From positions 1-37,901 of the forward strand of contig CALVPX010000013.1 of the NCBI GenBank assembly GCA_944354265.1: a DNA stretch of 37,901 bases, in the 5' to 3' direction. A program made the translations under genes and the position numbers. Of this stretch, positions 7,514 through 17,903 are shown piece after piece; the first letter of the stretch is position 1, and every line of letters starts with the position of its first letter. The DNA is from an uncultured Clostridia bacterium. Its GTDB lineage: Bacteria; Bacillota; Clostridia; Christensenellales; Borkfalkiaceae. The notes below the pieces were generated by a model, which saw nothing but the letters and a program-made list of their open reading frames with translations, was not told where the DNA came from and did no database searches.

Positions 7514-7554
7514 GCACGGCGCCGCCCTTGAAGGGCGGCGCCGTGCTTGTTTTT
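7514..7554 (+). terminator. Intrinsic terminator of the spoIIR-sleB-ypeB block
   Basis: A perfect GC-rich stem (left arm from 7514, right arm ending 7546, centre CTTGAAG) is followed by TTGTTTTT on the plus strand. It is the first strong terminator after ypeB. Confidence 0.78.
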
Positions 7555-7582
7555 GCCGCGGCGAACAACGTTCGCCGCGGCA
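7554..7582 (-). terminator. Second hairpin between convergent genes
   Basis: A 13-bp perfect stem (TGCCGCGGCGAAC with its complement, 7554-7566 and 7570-7582) begins 14 bases past the stop of the ABC permease on the minus strand. It is likely the permease terminator, although the minus-strand tail is A-rich before any T run. Confidence 0.55.
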
Positions 7583-7596
7583 TATGTTAGGGTCAA

Positions 7597-8367
7597 TCAG
7601 GTGAGAAGGTTGACTTTGTTCTTTATTATGTACCTGACTACAAAGTAGCTTATGAGGTCTACTGCGATGGTGAAAACAATCTCTATCCACATGTACAGGT
7701 GAACGGACACCTGCAGAGCATGATAGATTATAAGGTTGCCGACAAGGCTCATTATAATGCTCCACACGAATGCGCCGCCGAAGTAGAGGGCGACGGCAAT
7801 GACCGTGCGGTTTTTGGTGGTGAACAGCTGCGCCACCGCCATTACGAGGTAGAAGAGCAAAAAGCTCATGGGAATGCTGAGAATGTAGAGCAGCACCAAT
7901 TCAAAGACATACAGCCCGCCGCCGGCGTTGACTATCTCTACTCCGAAGTCGATGAGGACGGAGGAAAGGCTGTCTAAAATCATGGTTATGTTTATGCCCT
8001 GCCCTATCAGCAGAATGAGCGCCGACAGCACGCACACCACCACGCCGCCCAACGAGGCGATTATGGAGGATAGCAGCTTTGAGATGAGCAGCTGATCGGC
8101 CGACACGGGCAAAGAGAGCGTCATGTAGCCCTCGCCCGTGAAGAGCGTTCTGTAAAAGCGCACTATGCCCACCCATGCGCACACCACGAGGGTGGCGACA
8201 ATTGCGATTATGTAAAATATCGCAATTATTGCGGGCAGCTCGGGCGAATCGGCCGCTCCTATGAGCGAAATTCTGCACAGTATTGCAAGGGCAATCATTG
8301 CAACCGCGGGGATTGCGGCTATGCGGGCAATGCGGTAAAGTTCGTGCTTTAAAAGTTTGCCTACCAT
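7597..8367 (-). CDS. ABC-2 type transporter permease
   Basis: The 256-residue protein has about six hydrophobic segments (near residues 15-35, 47-70, 105-127, 150-175, 180-200 and 215-245). It has the general layout of an ABC-2 exporter permease. Its start overlaps the last bases of the upstream ATPase gene by seven bases, so the two are translationally coupled and should form one transporter. Such short ATPase-permease pairs usually export peptides, antibiotics or lipids. The substrate cannot be inferred, and no GntR-type regulator is adjacent. Confidence 0.82.
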   Translation of the reverse strand: MVGKLLKHELYRIARIAAIPAVAMIALAILCRISLIGAADSPELPAIIAIFYIIAIVATLVVCAWVGIVRFYRTLFTGEGYMTLSLPVSADQLLISKLLSSIIASLGGVVVCVLSALILLIGQGINITMILDSLSSVLIDFGVEIVNAGGGLYVFELVLLYILSIPMSFLLFYLVMAVAQLFTTKNRTVIAVALYFGGAFVWSIIMSLVGNLIIYHALQVSVHLYMWIEIVFTIAVDLISYFVVRYIIKNKVNLLT

Positions 8368-9059
8368 TTGAACACCTCCCTGAACAGTTCGTCGAGCGAT
8401 TTGCCCTCCTTTTCGCGCACTTCCTCCACTGAGGAATCGAGCACCACCTGACCGCGGTTCAAAAAGATTGCATGCGTGAGTATAGGCTCAATATCGGCGA
8501 TGAGGTGCGTGCAGAGGAAGATTGTGGAACCTTCGGCGCGGTTGGTCATGACCGTATCGAGGATAAAGTCGCGGGCGGCGGGGTCGACGCCGGCAATCGG
8601 CTCGTCGAGAATGTACAGCTTTGCGTCGCGCGACATGGTGAGTATCAGCCCCAACTTCTCCTTGTTGCCCTTGGAGAGCGATTTTATCTTCTGTTTGGGG
8701 GAGATACCGAGGCGCTCTAAAAGGGCCGAACACTTATCGTGGTTGAAATCTTTGAAGAAATCGGCATAGTATTTGACCTGTCCCTCCACGCGGAGTTGCT
8801 CGTCGAGGTAATTTGCGTCGGGAAGGTAGGCCGTTATCGCCTTGGTTGCGGGCGAAGGGGGCATGCCTGCGATGGTTATCGTGCCCGTGTTGGGCTGAAG
8901 CATGCCCATGGCAATTTTGATAAAGGTCGATTTGCCGCTGCCGTTGGGGCCCAAAAGCCCCACAACGCCGCCCGTCGGAACTGAAAAATTGACGTTGGTG
9001 AGAGCGGGAAATTTGCCGTACAACTTGTTTAAGTTGCGGCACTCCAAAATGTTATCCAT
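8361..9059 (-). CDS. ABC transporter ATP-binding protein
   Basis: The start at 9059 is chosen because AAGGAGAG lies just upstream on the minus strand; a longer frame to 9089 has no such site. The 232-residue ATPase has Walker A (GPNGSGKST), a signature LSKGN that departs from LSGGQ, Walker B (KLYILDEP) and an H-loop (LCTHL). The Q-loop region reads AYLPDANYL, the form common in exporters of the YtrB/BcrA type. It energises the overlapping permease at 7597-8367. No TnrA-like or GntR-like regulator is nearby. Confidence 0.9.
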   Translation of the reverse strand: MDNILECRNLNKLYGKFPALTNVNFSVPTGGVVGLLGPNGSGKSTFIKIAMGMLQPNTGTITIAGMPPSPATKAITAYLPDANYLDEQLRVEGQVKYYADFFKDFNHDKCSALLERLGISPKQKIKSLSKGNKEKLGLILTMSRDAKLYILDEPIAGVDPAARDFILDTVMTNRAEGSTIFLCTHLIADIEPILTHAIFLNRGQVVLDSSVEEVREKEGKSLDELFREVFKW

Positions 9060-9399
9060 TATTCTCTCCTTATAAAATTTTTTGTGCACACAGGGGGAGG
9101 CAATGAGAAGCGCTCCTTCATTTTTACACTCAAGGCCGCAAAATAATCAAAGCTTGACAGCCATTCAGCGGTGAAAAAAGCCGTAAATGAAGCATTGCCC
9201 CGCACATATGCCCCGGCTAATGCACTTTTGCAAGTTCCTCGCCCGTAAATGGCGCCAAAACTATATATACATTTTAACATACTTGAGCGCACATTGCAAT
9301 ATGTAAGTTAAAATTAAAATAATTTTTACAATTGTAACATTTATCCACCTCGCACCCTCTCTCACTCCAATCTCCTACCTCTTGTCATTTTGACTTTCT

Positions 9400-9512
9400 C
9401 CCTTTTGTCATTCCGACCAACCACGCCAAAAATTTTCCTGTCATTTCGACCTCCCCGCTTTTTGTCATTTCGACCGAAGGTGCGAAGCACCGAAGCGGAG
9501 AAATCTACGGGA
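9400..9512. repeat. R1 family repeat, degenerate tandem starts
   Basis: Three GTCATT(T/C)CGACC starts occur in succession near 9407, 9440 and 9466. The last continues to GCGGAGAAATCTACGGG. The right end of the element is missing and the DnaA-box cluster follows directly. Confidence 0.55.
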
Positions 9513-9812
9513 ACGCAGTCACATATCGATTTTCACAGCAGTTATCAACAAAATGTTTGCACAGCGGGTGTGCACAAAAGGTTATCGACAACCTCAATTG
9601 ACAATAAATTTGTGCCATTTTTGTTTAATTGAATTACTTTTACAAAAAGTTATCAACAATTTATTAAATTTGTAACAAAATTTAACATAAAACGTGTGTT
9701 TATTGCCACATTAAACGTGCAATTTATCAAAAGTTATCCACAATTAAACTGACAACTTATAAACATAGCATGTAGATAAGTTGATTACTGTATATGATGT
9801 GCACAGTTATGA

Positions 9813-9852
9813 ACAATTAAACGCCCGCACTGTGCATAAACAGAGCGGGCGT
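9813..9852 (-). terminator. Terminator of the DUF2156-GNAT gene
   Basis: The arms ACGCCCGC (9821-9828) and GCGGGCGT (9845-9852), with an inner CTGT/ACAG extension, are followed on the minus strand by TTAATTGTT. The hairpin lies about 90 bases past the stop at 9942. Confidence 0.55.
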
Positions 9853-9941
9853 ACGGTCATTATTGACTTATTTAGATGATTTTACCAAAATTTTACATTT
9901 AGTTATGCACAATTTGTCGACAAGTATGTGTGTTGATAACA

Positions 9942-11366
9942 TTACATGGCAGCCGTTTTGCGGAAGTAGAAGTACGTTTCGTCCTCGCCGTTGGGGCGCA
10001 TGCCTGCGGCAAGCAGCATACTGCGGCTGCGCAGGTTTTGTTTATAACATTTGGCGAGGACGGTTTCGATATTCAAATCAAAGAAGGCGTAGTTCATAGC
10101 GCCGAGGACGGCCTCCTTAGCGTAGCCGTTACCCTCGTATTCGGGCAGAAGGCGCACGCCAACTTCGCAGTCGTTTCTGTAGCCGAAGTTGTGCAGAACA
10201 ACTTCGCCTATCAGGCGCTTGCCCAAAAAGATGCCCATGGGCATCTCCTCGCGCTTTTCAAAGTCCTCCCTTATGCCCTGCATGAAGAATTCGGGCGTGG
10301 GCTCACCCTTGTAATGTTCGCGCCAATTATAGCCCCAATATTTGTTGCGCTCCATATCATACTCGAGGCGGTAAAATTCAAGCGAATTTATGTCCGTGAT
10401 TTCCTTGATTGTAAGGCGTTCCGTGACGAAAACGGGTATATGATTGACCCTTTCTATCGCACGGCGGGGAAAAACGTCGAATTTATCCACAAGCCGCACG
10501 GGGTTGTACTGCAGCTTGCTCTTCCTCAGTCCGGGGTCTCCCGAATCGTCCTCTCGGTTAATATAAACTACTCCGTCGGCGGCGTAGTGCTTGGCAAATT
10601 CCTGCGCCATAGTAGGATATGCGCCCTCATATTGAGTCAGCGCCTTCTCAACGTGTATGATGAGCTGTTCGCCGCATCTCTCGCCTATTGACAGCGCAAT
10701 AATTTCGCCGTCAACCTCCAAAGCGCCCACCTTCAATTTTAAATCGTCAATGTGCGGCAGCAGTTCGTAAACGCCCTCAAGCTCCTCGCGCGCCATTACA
10801 GTACCCTTTGCAAGCTGACGGCTTTCAAACTTTTTCAAAAAGTCGCACATGCGCGCAATGTCATCTCCGCTCAATGTTATAAATTTGTACTGCGGGTACT
10901 GCTTTTTGAATTTATTTACATGGTTGCGCTGCCCTGAAAACTTTTTACCGCCGTACAGTTTAAAGTCCTCGGCGTTATACAGGTAATCCCTCCACCTTCT
11001 GTGGTTGGTAATTCTCATCTCCATGCCGTAGCGCTCAATCATACAGTCCATTTTTTCACGTGGAACACAGGTGTAGTGAATTCTGATATTGCGCTCGCGG
11101 CAATAGGCCTCGATTCCGTCGATGGCACCTTCTGACTGCCCCTCCTCAAGCTCCATGGGGTAATGAAAGTACGTTCTGCCCTGATAGTATTCACGGAACA
11201 CCACGCAGCCGTTGACATAAGCAAAGTCGAGCGAAAAATGCTTTTGCCACATGAGCTTGAATGCCGCCGAATAATCGCTCAGCCTCCAATTACACTTTTC
11301 AAAATATGGCTGCATGGCTACTATGTCGGGCAAAGTTAAATTTTTAAAATTAATATCCATAATCAA
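9942..11366 (-). CDS. DUF2156 (FemX-like) - GNAT acetyltransferase fusion
   Basis: This 474-residue protein (472 if it starts at the ATG at 11360) joins two acyltransferase-fold units. Residues 1 to about 295 resemble the DUF2156/LPG-synthase C-terminal fold: FSGQRNHVNKFKKQYP, then AQEFAKHYAADGVVYINREDDSGDPGLRKSK. Residues about 305-474 are a RimJ/RimL-type GNAT domain (TERLTIKEI near its start, later GVRLLPEYEGNGYAKEAVLG, which is the acetyl-CoA loop). It may transfer an acyl or aminoacyl group to a lipid, peptide or protein; the substrate is unknown. The first possible start is TTG at 11366, six bases before ATG, and neither has a clear ribosome binding site. It lies downstream of parB on the same strand but after a parB terminator. 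Confidence 0.82.
   Translation of the reverse strand: MIMDINFKNLTLPDIVAMQPYFEKCNWRLSDYSAAFKLMWQKHFSLDFAYVNGCVVFREYYQGRTYFHYPMELEEGQSEGAIDGIEAYCRERNIRIHYTCVPREKMDCMIERYGMEMRITNHRRWRDYLYNAEDFKLYGGKKFSGQRNHVNKFKKQYPQYKFITLSGDDIARMCDFLKKFESRQLAKGTVMAREELEGVYELLPHIDDLKLKVGALEVDGEIIALSIGERCGEQLIIHVEKALTQYEGAYPTMAQEFAKHYAADGVVYINREDDSGDPGLRKSKLQYNPVRLVDKFDVFPRRAIERVNHIPVFVTERLTIKEITDINSLEFYRLEYDMERNKYWGYNWREHYKGEPTPEFFMQGIREDFEKREEMPMGIFLGKRLIGEVVLHNFGYRNDCEVGVRLLPEYEGNGYAKEAVLGAMNYAFFDLNIETVLAKCYKQNLRSRSMLLAAGMRPNGEDETYFYFRKTAAM
11052..11067. promoter_or_regulatory. parS-like site inside the DUF2156-GNAT gene
   Basis: TTTTTCACGTGGAACA matches the Bacillus parS consensus TGTTTCACGTGAAACA at 14 of 16 positions. 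It is one of five such sites within 5 kb around parAB. Confidence 0.5.
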
Positions 11367-11601
11367 CTAAAATATCGCCAAAAATTATGCAAAATTTATC
11401 CCGAAATTGCCTTATTTTTGATTTTTTAAAAAATCTCTCAGAGGTAGGCGCAGAAAATTTATCAATACGAGCTGTTGCACCCAACTTTAACACATTTTAT
11501 TGCTCTAAAAAGATATTGCAAAGGCAATTTATTGTATGTACAAAATTGCAAAAATTACGGGCAAAACGGAATATGTACCATTTTGCCCGGGAAATTAAGC
11601 C
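11367..11601. other. Short AT-rich gap between GNAT gene and parB
   Basis: Apart from the parB terminator at 11558-11589, I see no gene or repeat here. The sequence is strongly AT-rich and includes TTTTTGATTTTTT runs. Confidence 0.5.
11558..11589 (-). terminator. Terminator of parAB
   Basis: CGGGCAAAA (11558-11566) pairs with TTTTGCCCG (11581-11589), and the minus strand continues TAATTTTT. It lies 13 bases past the parB stop. Confidence 0.72.
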
Positions 11602-12528
11602 TTACTGCTTTCCGATAATGTCAAGAATTTCCGATATGCGGTCGAGATCGTCGCGGGAATAGTAATCTATATAAATCCTGCCCTTCTTGTCGTTGCCGAT
11701 GAGGCTGACCTTGGTTCTGAAAACAAACCTCATACGCTCGACAAGGTCCTTGAGTTCAACCGAAGCAATGGCACGCTTTTTCTTTTTCCTGTCCTCAAGC
11801 ACGTCGGCGGGAATATTGTAGGAACGAACCTTCTTTTCGAGCTCCCTGACCGACATACCGCTCTTGACGGCGTCGTTTGCAAAGGAGATCTGATCATCGG
11901 GAGCGAGGGGAACCAAAGTCCTTGCATGGCCTGCAGAAAGCTTGCCCTCGGCGACCAACATGGTGACTTCGGGCGTAAGTGACAGCAACCTCAGGGTATT
12001 TGCCACCGCCGGCCTCGATTTACCTATGCGCTCAGCTAATTCGTCCTGAGTCAGTTTATAGTCAACCATCAGCTGCTTCATGGCACTTGCAGCCTCTATG
12101 GGGTTGAGATCCTCACGCTGCAGGTTTTCAATGAGCGAGATTTCTTTTATCTGACGTTCGTTATAATTGCGGATGACGACGGGCATGGTCTCAAGACCGG
12201 CCATTTTGGCGGCACGGTAACGCCTTTCGCCCGCAATTATCATATATTTGCCGCTGCCGTCGTCGTTGACAACAATTGGCATAATAACGCCGTGCTTTTT
12301 GATAGAGTCTGCCAACTCGCGCATGGCCTGCTCATCAAAGTTCTTTCTGGGCTGATTGGGGTTGGCGTAGATATCTGAAATCTTCATTTCAGAAGCATTC
12401 TGCCTCTCCTCTTCTGTATACGATTCGAATGCCGACTTGCCGTCATATAAATTGGCAAATGCCGAGCCGGTCTCTTCAAACAGGGCCTCAAGGCCCTTTC
12501 CCAAACCTTTTCCGGTGTCTTTAGCCAT
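11602..12528 (-). CDS. parB: Chromosome-partitioning protein ParB (Spo0J)
   Basis: ParB binds parS, loads as a CTP-dependent sliding clamp and recruits SMC and ParA at the origin. I place the start at ATG 12528 because GGAGG lies just upstream; a GTG at 12543 is in frame but overlaps that site. The 308-residue product has a basic leader (GKGLGKGLEALFEE), the ParB/CTP-binding core with IAGERRYRAAKMAG (about 104-117) and a helix-turn-helix (TQDELAERIGKSRPAVANTL). A C-terminal dimerisation region ends the protein. It is co-transcribed with parA, 87 bases upstream, and is surrounded by parS-like sites. Confidence 0.95.
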   Translation of the reverse strand: MAKDTGKGLGKGLEALFEETGSAFANLYDGKSAFESYTEEERQNASEMKISDIYANPNQPRKNFDEQAMRELADSIKKHGVIMPIVVNDDGSGKYMIIAGERRYRAAKMAGLETMPVVIRNYNERQIKEISLIENLQREDLNPIEAASAMKQLMVDYKLTQDELAERIGKSRPAVANTLRLLSLTPEVTMLVAEGKLSAGHARTLVPLAPDDQISFANDAVKSGMSVRELEKKVRSYNIPADVLEDRKKKKRAIASVELKDLVERMRFVFRTKVSLIGNDKKGRIYIDYYSRDDLDRISEILDIIGKQ

Positions 12529-12615
12529 TATGTTAACCTCCACACGGCTTAATTTAAGCTTATAAATTTATTGAATGTCAATCAAAAGATTGTACTTAAC
12601 TAAAACAATATAAAA

Positions 12616-13380
12616 CTACTGCTGCTTTGATAAAAATTCTTCAACCAACGCCCTGTACGCCCTTGCACCGACGCATTTGGGGTCATAGAGCATTATGGGC
12701 TTGCCGTGGCTAGGAGCCTCCGAAAGCCTGATATTGCGGGGAATAATGATCTCATACAGCTTATTTTTGAAAAACTTCTTTATCTCTGCCGTTATCTGCC
12801 TTGAAACGTTGGCTCTGCCGTCGTAAAGAGTGATTACAACGCCCTCGATTACGAGGTTAGGGTTGAGATGCTGCTTGACCATCGCAATGGTATTCATAAG
12901 CTGACTGACGCCCTCTAAGGCGTAATACTCGGCCTGAAGGGGAATGATTACTGAGTCCGACGCCACCCAAGCGTTTATCGTAAGCAGCCCAAGCGAAGGT
13001 GGACAGTCGATAAATATGTAATCGTAATTGTTCTTGACTTCCTTCAGGGCATTTTTCAAAAGCGATTCGCGGTTGCGTTTGTACACCATATCCACTTCCG
13101 CACCGGTCAGATCGACGTTGGCGGGCAGAATATCAAGCAAAGGCACTTCGGTAGGCAAAATATTGTTCGAGACCTTGTCATCATCGATGAGCACAGCATG
13201 CACAGACTTCTTTAATGCACTCTTTGAAAAACCAAGTCCGGTAGTTGCGTTGCCCTGACTGTCCAAGTCGATTAAAAGCACTCTCTTGCCGAAGTCGGCA
13301 CAGTATGCCGCCATATTGACGATCGTCGTCGTCTTACCTACGCCGCCCTTTTTGTTTGTAAATGATATAACTTTTCCCAT
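12616..13380 (-). CDS. parA: Chromosome-partitioning ATPase ParA (Soj)
   Basis: ParA is a DNA-binding, dimerising ATPase whose gradient positions ParB-parS complexes; in Bacillus it also modulates DnaA. The 254-residue product starts MGKVISFTNKKGGVGKTTT, containing the deviant Walker A KKGGVGKTT. It carries a Walker A' segment (LLIDLDSQGNATTGLG) and Walker B (YIFIDCPPSLG), at the normal family length. The ATG follows an AGGAAAAG-type site. A parS-like site (13457) and a 38-bp palindrome (13484) separate it from ftsH, so the parAB promoter probably overlaps a ParB target, which could give autoregulation (inference). Confidence 0.95.
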   Translation of the reverse strand: MGKVISFTNKKGGVGKTTTIVNMAAYCADFGKRVLLIDLDSQGNATTGLGFSKSALKKSVHAVLIDDDKVSNNILPTEVPLLDILPANVDLTGAEVDMVYKRNRESLLKNALKEVKNNYDYIFIDCPPSLGLLTINAWVASDSVIIPLQAEYYALEGVSQLMNTIAMVKQHLNPNLVIEGVVITLYDGRANVSRQITAEIKKFFKNKLYEIIIPRNIRLSEAPSHGKPIMLYDPKCVGARAYRALVEEFLSKQQ

Positions 13381-13456
13381 ACTTTTCCTGCCTTTACCAT
13401 TGCTTTGCCTTGGCTTGTCCGATTAAAAGCTGACTTTTAAGCGGCAGCTACATAAT

Positions 13457-13472
13457 TGTTTCACGGGAAACA
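13457..13472. promoter_or_regulatory. parS site upstream of parA
   Basis: TGTTTCACGGGAAACA differs from the 16-bp consensus TGTTTCACGTGAAACA at one position. It lies about 80 bases upstream of the parA start. Confidence 0.82.
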
Positions 13473-13483
13473 TTAAAATTTTT

Positions 13484-13521
13484 TGTATTGCGCTGTATTA
13501 AATTTAATACAGCGCAATACA
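13484..13521. terminator. Perfect 38-bp palindrome between ftsH and parA
   Basis: The 19-base arm TGTATTGCGCTGTATTAAA is followed at once by its exact complement. It begins eight bases past the ftsH stop and would fold in RNA as a 16-bp hairpin with an AAATTT loop. It is the likely ftsH terminator, although the minus strand continues AAAAAATTTT rather than a T run at once. Confidence 0.6.
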
Positions 13522-13528
13522 TTCTAAA

Positions 13529-15529
<2,001 letters not shown>

Positions 15530-15586
15530 AATCGTACCTCTTTTTGGGTTTTATACCCCTATATTGATATTATTTACGATAGATTC

Positions 15587-15615
15587 ATTTTACCATATTA
15601 TTAAAAGTATATCAA
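15587..15615 (-). promoter_or_regulatory. Promoter of ftsH
   Basis: On the minus strand TTGATA (15610-15615), 17 bases, then TAAAAT (15587-15592) give a good sigma-A promoter about 60 bases before the ftsH start. Confidence 0.65.
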
Positions 15616-15701
15616 GTAAATAAGCAAAAAAATTGGCAGTGTCACCTAAATTTTACTGCATTTTCACTTGATATGTACATTAACTTTTCGTGGGGATTTT
15701 A

Positions 15702-15717
15702 AGTTTCACGTTAAACA
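15702..15717. promoter_or_regulatory. parS-like site
   Basis: AGTTTCACGTTAAACA matches the parS consensus at 14 of 16 positions. Confidence 0.6.
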
Positions 15718-15787
15718 TTAATTTGTTTAATAAGTCAATTTTATTAATAAAAATCACCTTGCGCTATACAAGTTTTACCACTAAAAT

Positions 15788-15803
15788 AGTTTCACGGGAA
15801 ACA
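15788..15803. promoter_or_regulatory. parS-like site
   Basis: AGTTTCACGGGAAACA matches the parS consensus at 14 of 16 positions and shares the G at position 10 with the site at 13457. Confidence 0.65.
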
Positions 15804-15830
15804 TTCAGCCAAATTTTTTTATGTTTTGAT

Positions 15831-15846
15831 TGTTTCACGTGAAACT
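15831..15846. promoter_or_regulatory. parS site
   Basis: TGTTTCACGTGAAACT matches the parS consensus at 15 of 16 positions, differing only at the last base. Confidence 0.82.
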
Positions 15847-17046
15847 CAAACGCTTCAATTTTGCCATAAATTTTGGATAACCTTTTTAGAAATGTTTATA
15901 ACAATAAAATTTGTTGATAATTTTACTGAACATTATCAACATTTTAACGATTTTGCCCGTATTAAAATAATCTGAAGGAGTTAAATGTTGATAAATAATC
16001 ATTACATTTATAGTCTTATAAACATTTAAGGGCATTTTAATTAATTTAAATTTAATAATAGGCCAACTTACATGAAGCTTAATAATTATCTGCTGCAATG
16101 AATATAATTTAATTATACTGAGCGCAAAAAATTAATATGCGCTATATATCGGCTTTATCCGGAGGTAATTGAAAGTACTCTTCCCCCTCTACCCCAAAAT
16201 ACAACTAAAAAATTATCTCATGGGCTATCTGTAATTTGAATGATGAGCCTTAAAACGGTGTGACATAATAAAAATTTTGCGCCGTCCGCTGAGAATTTTA
16301 TTATTGTGCTGCAAAATTAATTACTTTAAATATGATTTAAGTCATTAATTTAAGTCATTTTAATGAAAAGATATATACTAGCCGTCATTGCAACACATGG
16401 CGAACGTATTAATTTTATAAAAGCAATCTTCTAACTTCTACATCTAAATCATTTTGCCCACGATGAAACAGCTTGTATAAAGCTACATATATTTTAAATT
16501 GTATAGCCGCTAATTAAAGCCGCTCAGCCCGGCGAAAAGAATGCGATAAAGCTTATATCATTTAACATAATGGTGCAGAGCATATTTTATAAGATTTAAT
16601 GGCGCAAAATCAATGTATAGCGCCGATAATTTTATGCGCCAAAGTAAATTGGGTGCGCCCAAGCAGCGACAATAATAAATATTGAGTTGCATGCTTGCGA
16701 CTGATTAAACGTAATCATTTGCAGGCATTATGCCGCAATAAATTTGGTTTTTGCCAAAATGATTAAAATTTTTATCAAATTTGCGATTTTTATTGAATTT
16801 TATATTAAAATTCGCATTTTGATTAAATTTTTTACAGAAATTTCTTATTAATAAGGAATTCCTTACAGAATTTTACAAATAATTGTCACAAATTGCCTGT
16901 AATCGGCTGATATATGTTCGGGCAAACTGTCCCATATAGTATATGCAATCTGCGTTTTGATAACCTTTTGAACTATTTTTAATTTATTGTTCTAACAAAA
17001 ATATTTCCCGTCAATAATTAATTTAATTCAAATCGCGGGAGTATTT

Positions 17047-17607
17047 ATGGTTTATTCTTTCAATCTCTACAACAAGATGGCTGCGGACGGCGCCTACACC
17101 GCCTTAAAAAAATTATTGCTTAGCTCCACCTCTCCCCCCGTTATTCTGTGTATCGGCAGCGACCTTTCGGTGGGGGATTCACTCGGCCCGCTCGTGGGAA
17201 CAATTTTAAAGGACAGGCTGAGCGAACACAACATTTATGTATACGGCACGCTTTCAAAACCGGTCACGGCGAAGGAAGTAAATTATATGAACGATTTTTT
17301 AAACTGTGCCCATCCCGGTCAGAAGATCATCGCCGTCGACGCGGCTGTGGGCGATATTAACGACGTCGGACTTATAAAAATCGCTCCCAAGGGTCTCAAG
17401 CCGGGGAGCGGTGCGGATAAAAAGCTCAATAAGGTGGGCGACGTCTCAATTATGGGAATTGTTGCGGAGAAGAGCATCTTCAACTACGCACTCTTTTCTG
17501 CCACCCGACTGAACATGGTCTACCGCATGGCAAATATTATCTGTGACGGCGTATGCGAATATGTCATAGACTATCTTGCAAATTGCAATCTGCCCAAAGC
17601 GCAGTAA
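17047..17607 (+). CDS. yyaC: Sporulation protein YyaC (DUF1256, GPR-like fold)
   Basis: The 186-residue protein matches the YyaC family of spore formers, whose fold resembles the germination protease GPR. Its biochemical role is not settled. Visible features are ILCIGSDLSVGDSLGPLVG (about residues 35-53), YGTLSKPVTAKEVNYM, KIIAVDAAVGDINDVGLIKI (about 94-113) and a Gly/Lys-rich loop KGLKPGSGADKKLNKVGDVS. Length is normal. GGGAG precedes the ATG by five to six bases. In Bacillus, yyaC also lies beside the soj-spo0J origin cluster, so its placement supports origin proximity. A terminator follows at 17652. Confidence 0.9.
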   Translation: MVYSFNLYNKMAADGAYTALKKLLLSSTSPPVILCIGSDLSVGDSLGPLVGTILKDRLSEHNIYVYGTLSKPVTAKEVNYMNDFLNCAHPGQKIIAVDAAVGDINDVGLIKIAPKGLKPGSGADKKLNKVGDVSIMGIVAEKSIFNYALFSATRLNMVYRMANIICDGVCEYVIDYLANCNLPKAQ

Positions 17608-17651
17608 AAGAGCAATTATTCGTAAAATTTGCTGAAATTTTGTAATGTTTA

Positions 17652-17692
17652 AGCCGCGGGGAGGTTGTTGCCTCCCCGCGGCTATAATGTTT
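17652..17692 (+). terminator. Terminator of yyaC
   Basis: A 13-bp stem (AGCCGCGGGGAGG with its complement, 17652-17664 and 17671-17683, loop TTGTTG) is followed by ATAATGTTTT. Nothing else is recognisable up to 17903. Confidence 0.72.
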
Positions 17693-17903
17693 TACTATTA
17701 AAAGCTATTATTATCGATATAAAACAACTCCTTGTTAAGAAACACTCAGTCACTGCAAAGGTCAAAATGATATGGGGAAATTGGGCAGGTCTAGGCCTAA
17801 ATATTGTCCCTTACAAAGTCATTTTCGGTGAAGTTTTTTTGTCTGTCAAATGAACCTGAAAACATGATTGCCCCCCACATATGCCCCGACGAACGACATT
17901 TTT

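Larger units (their letters stand above)
9090..9941. other. Non-coding region with a DnaA-box-like cluster (origin candidate 1)
   Basis: No convincing gene lies in these 850 bases. DnaA-box-like 9-mers occur at 9341 (TTATCCACC), 9542 (TTATCAACA), 9582 (TTATCGACA), 9650 (TTATCAACA), 9734 (TTATCCACA, perfect consensus), 9903 (TTATGCACA) and 9931 on the minus strand (TTATCAACA). The surrounding sequence is AT-rich between 9590 and 9830. Degenerate R1 repeat occupies about 9400-9512. This is the densest and best-matching box cluster in the window, but it lies between a gene pair and a GNAT gene on the same strand rather than at a divergent junction. Confidence 0.5.
15640..17046. other. AT-rich non-coding region next to parS sites (origin candidate 2)
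   Basis: No credible gene occupies these 1.4 kb, the longest gene-free stretch in the window. The left end holds three parS-like sites (15702, 15788, 15831). DnaA-box-like words follow: 15872 (minus, TTATCCAAA), 15912 (minus, TTATCAACA), 15933 (plus, TTATCAACA) and 15986 (minus, TTATCAACA). From 16000 to 17040 the sequence is very AT-rich without obvious repeats or hairpins. It separates minus-strand genes (ftsH, parA, parB) from plus-strand yyaC. This is a plausible origin or unwinding region. Fewer good boxes than at 9.5 kb keep the call tentative. Confidence 0.5.

Noticed and set aside
15985..16029. A 14-codon reading frame (MLINNHYIYSLINI) with AAGGAG just upstream in the AT-rich region
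   Set aside because: So short a frame arises easily in AT-rich DNA, no gene follows that it could lead, and the words overlap DnaA-box-like sequence. It is not supported as a gene.
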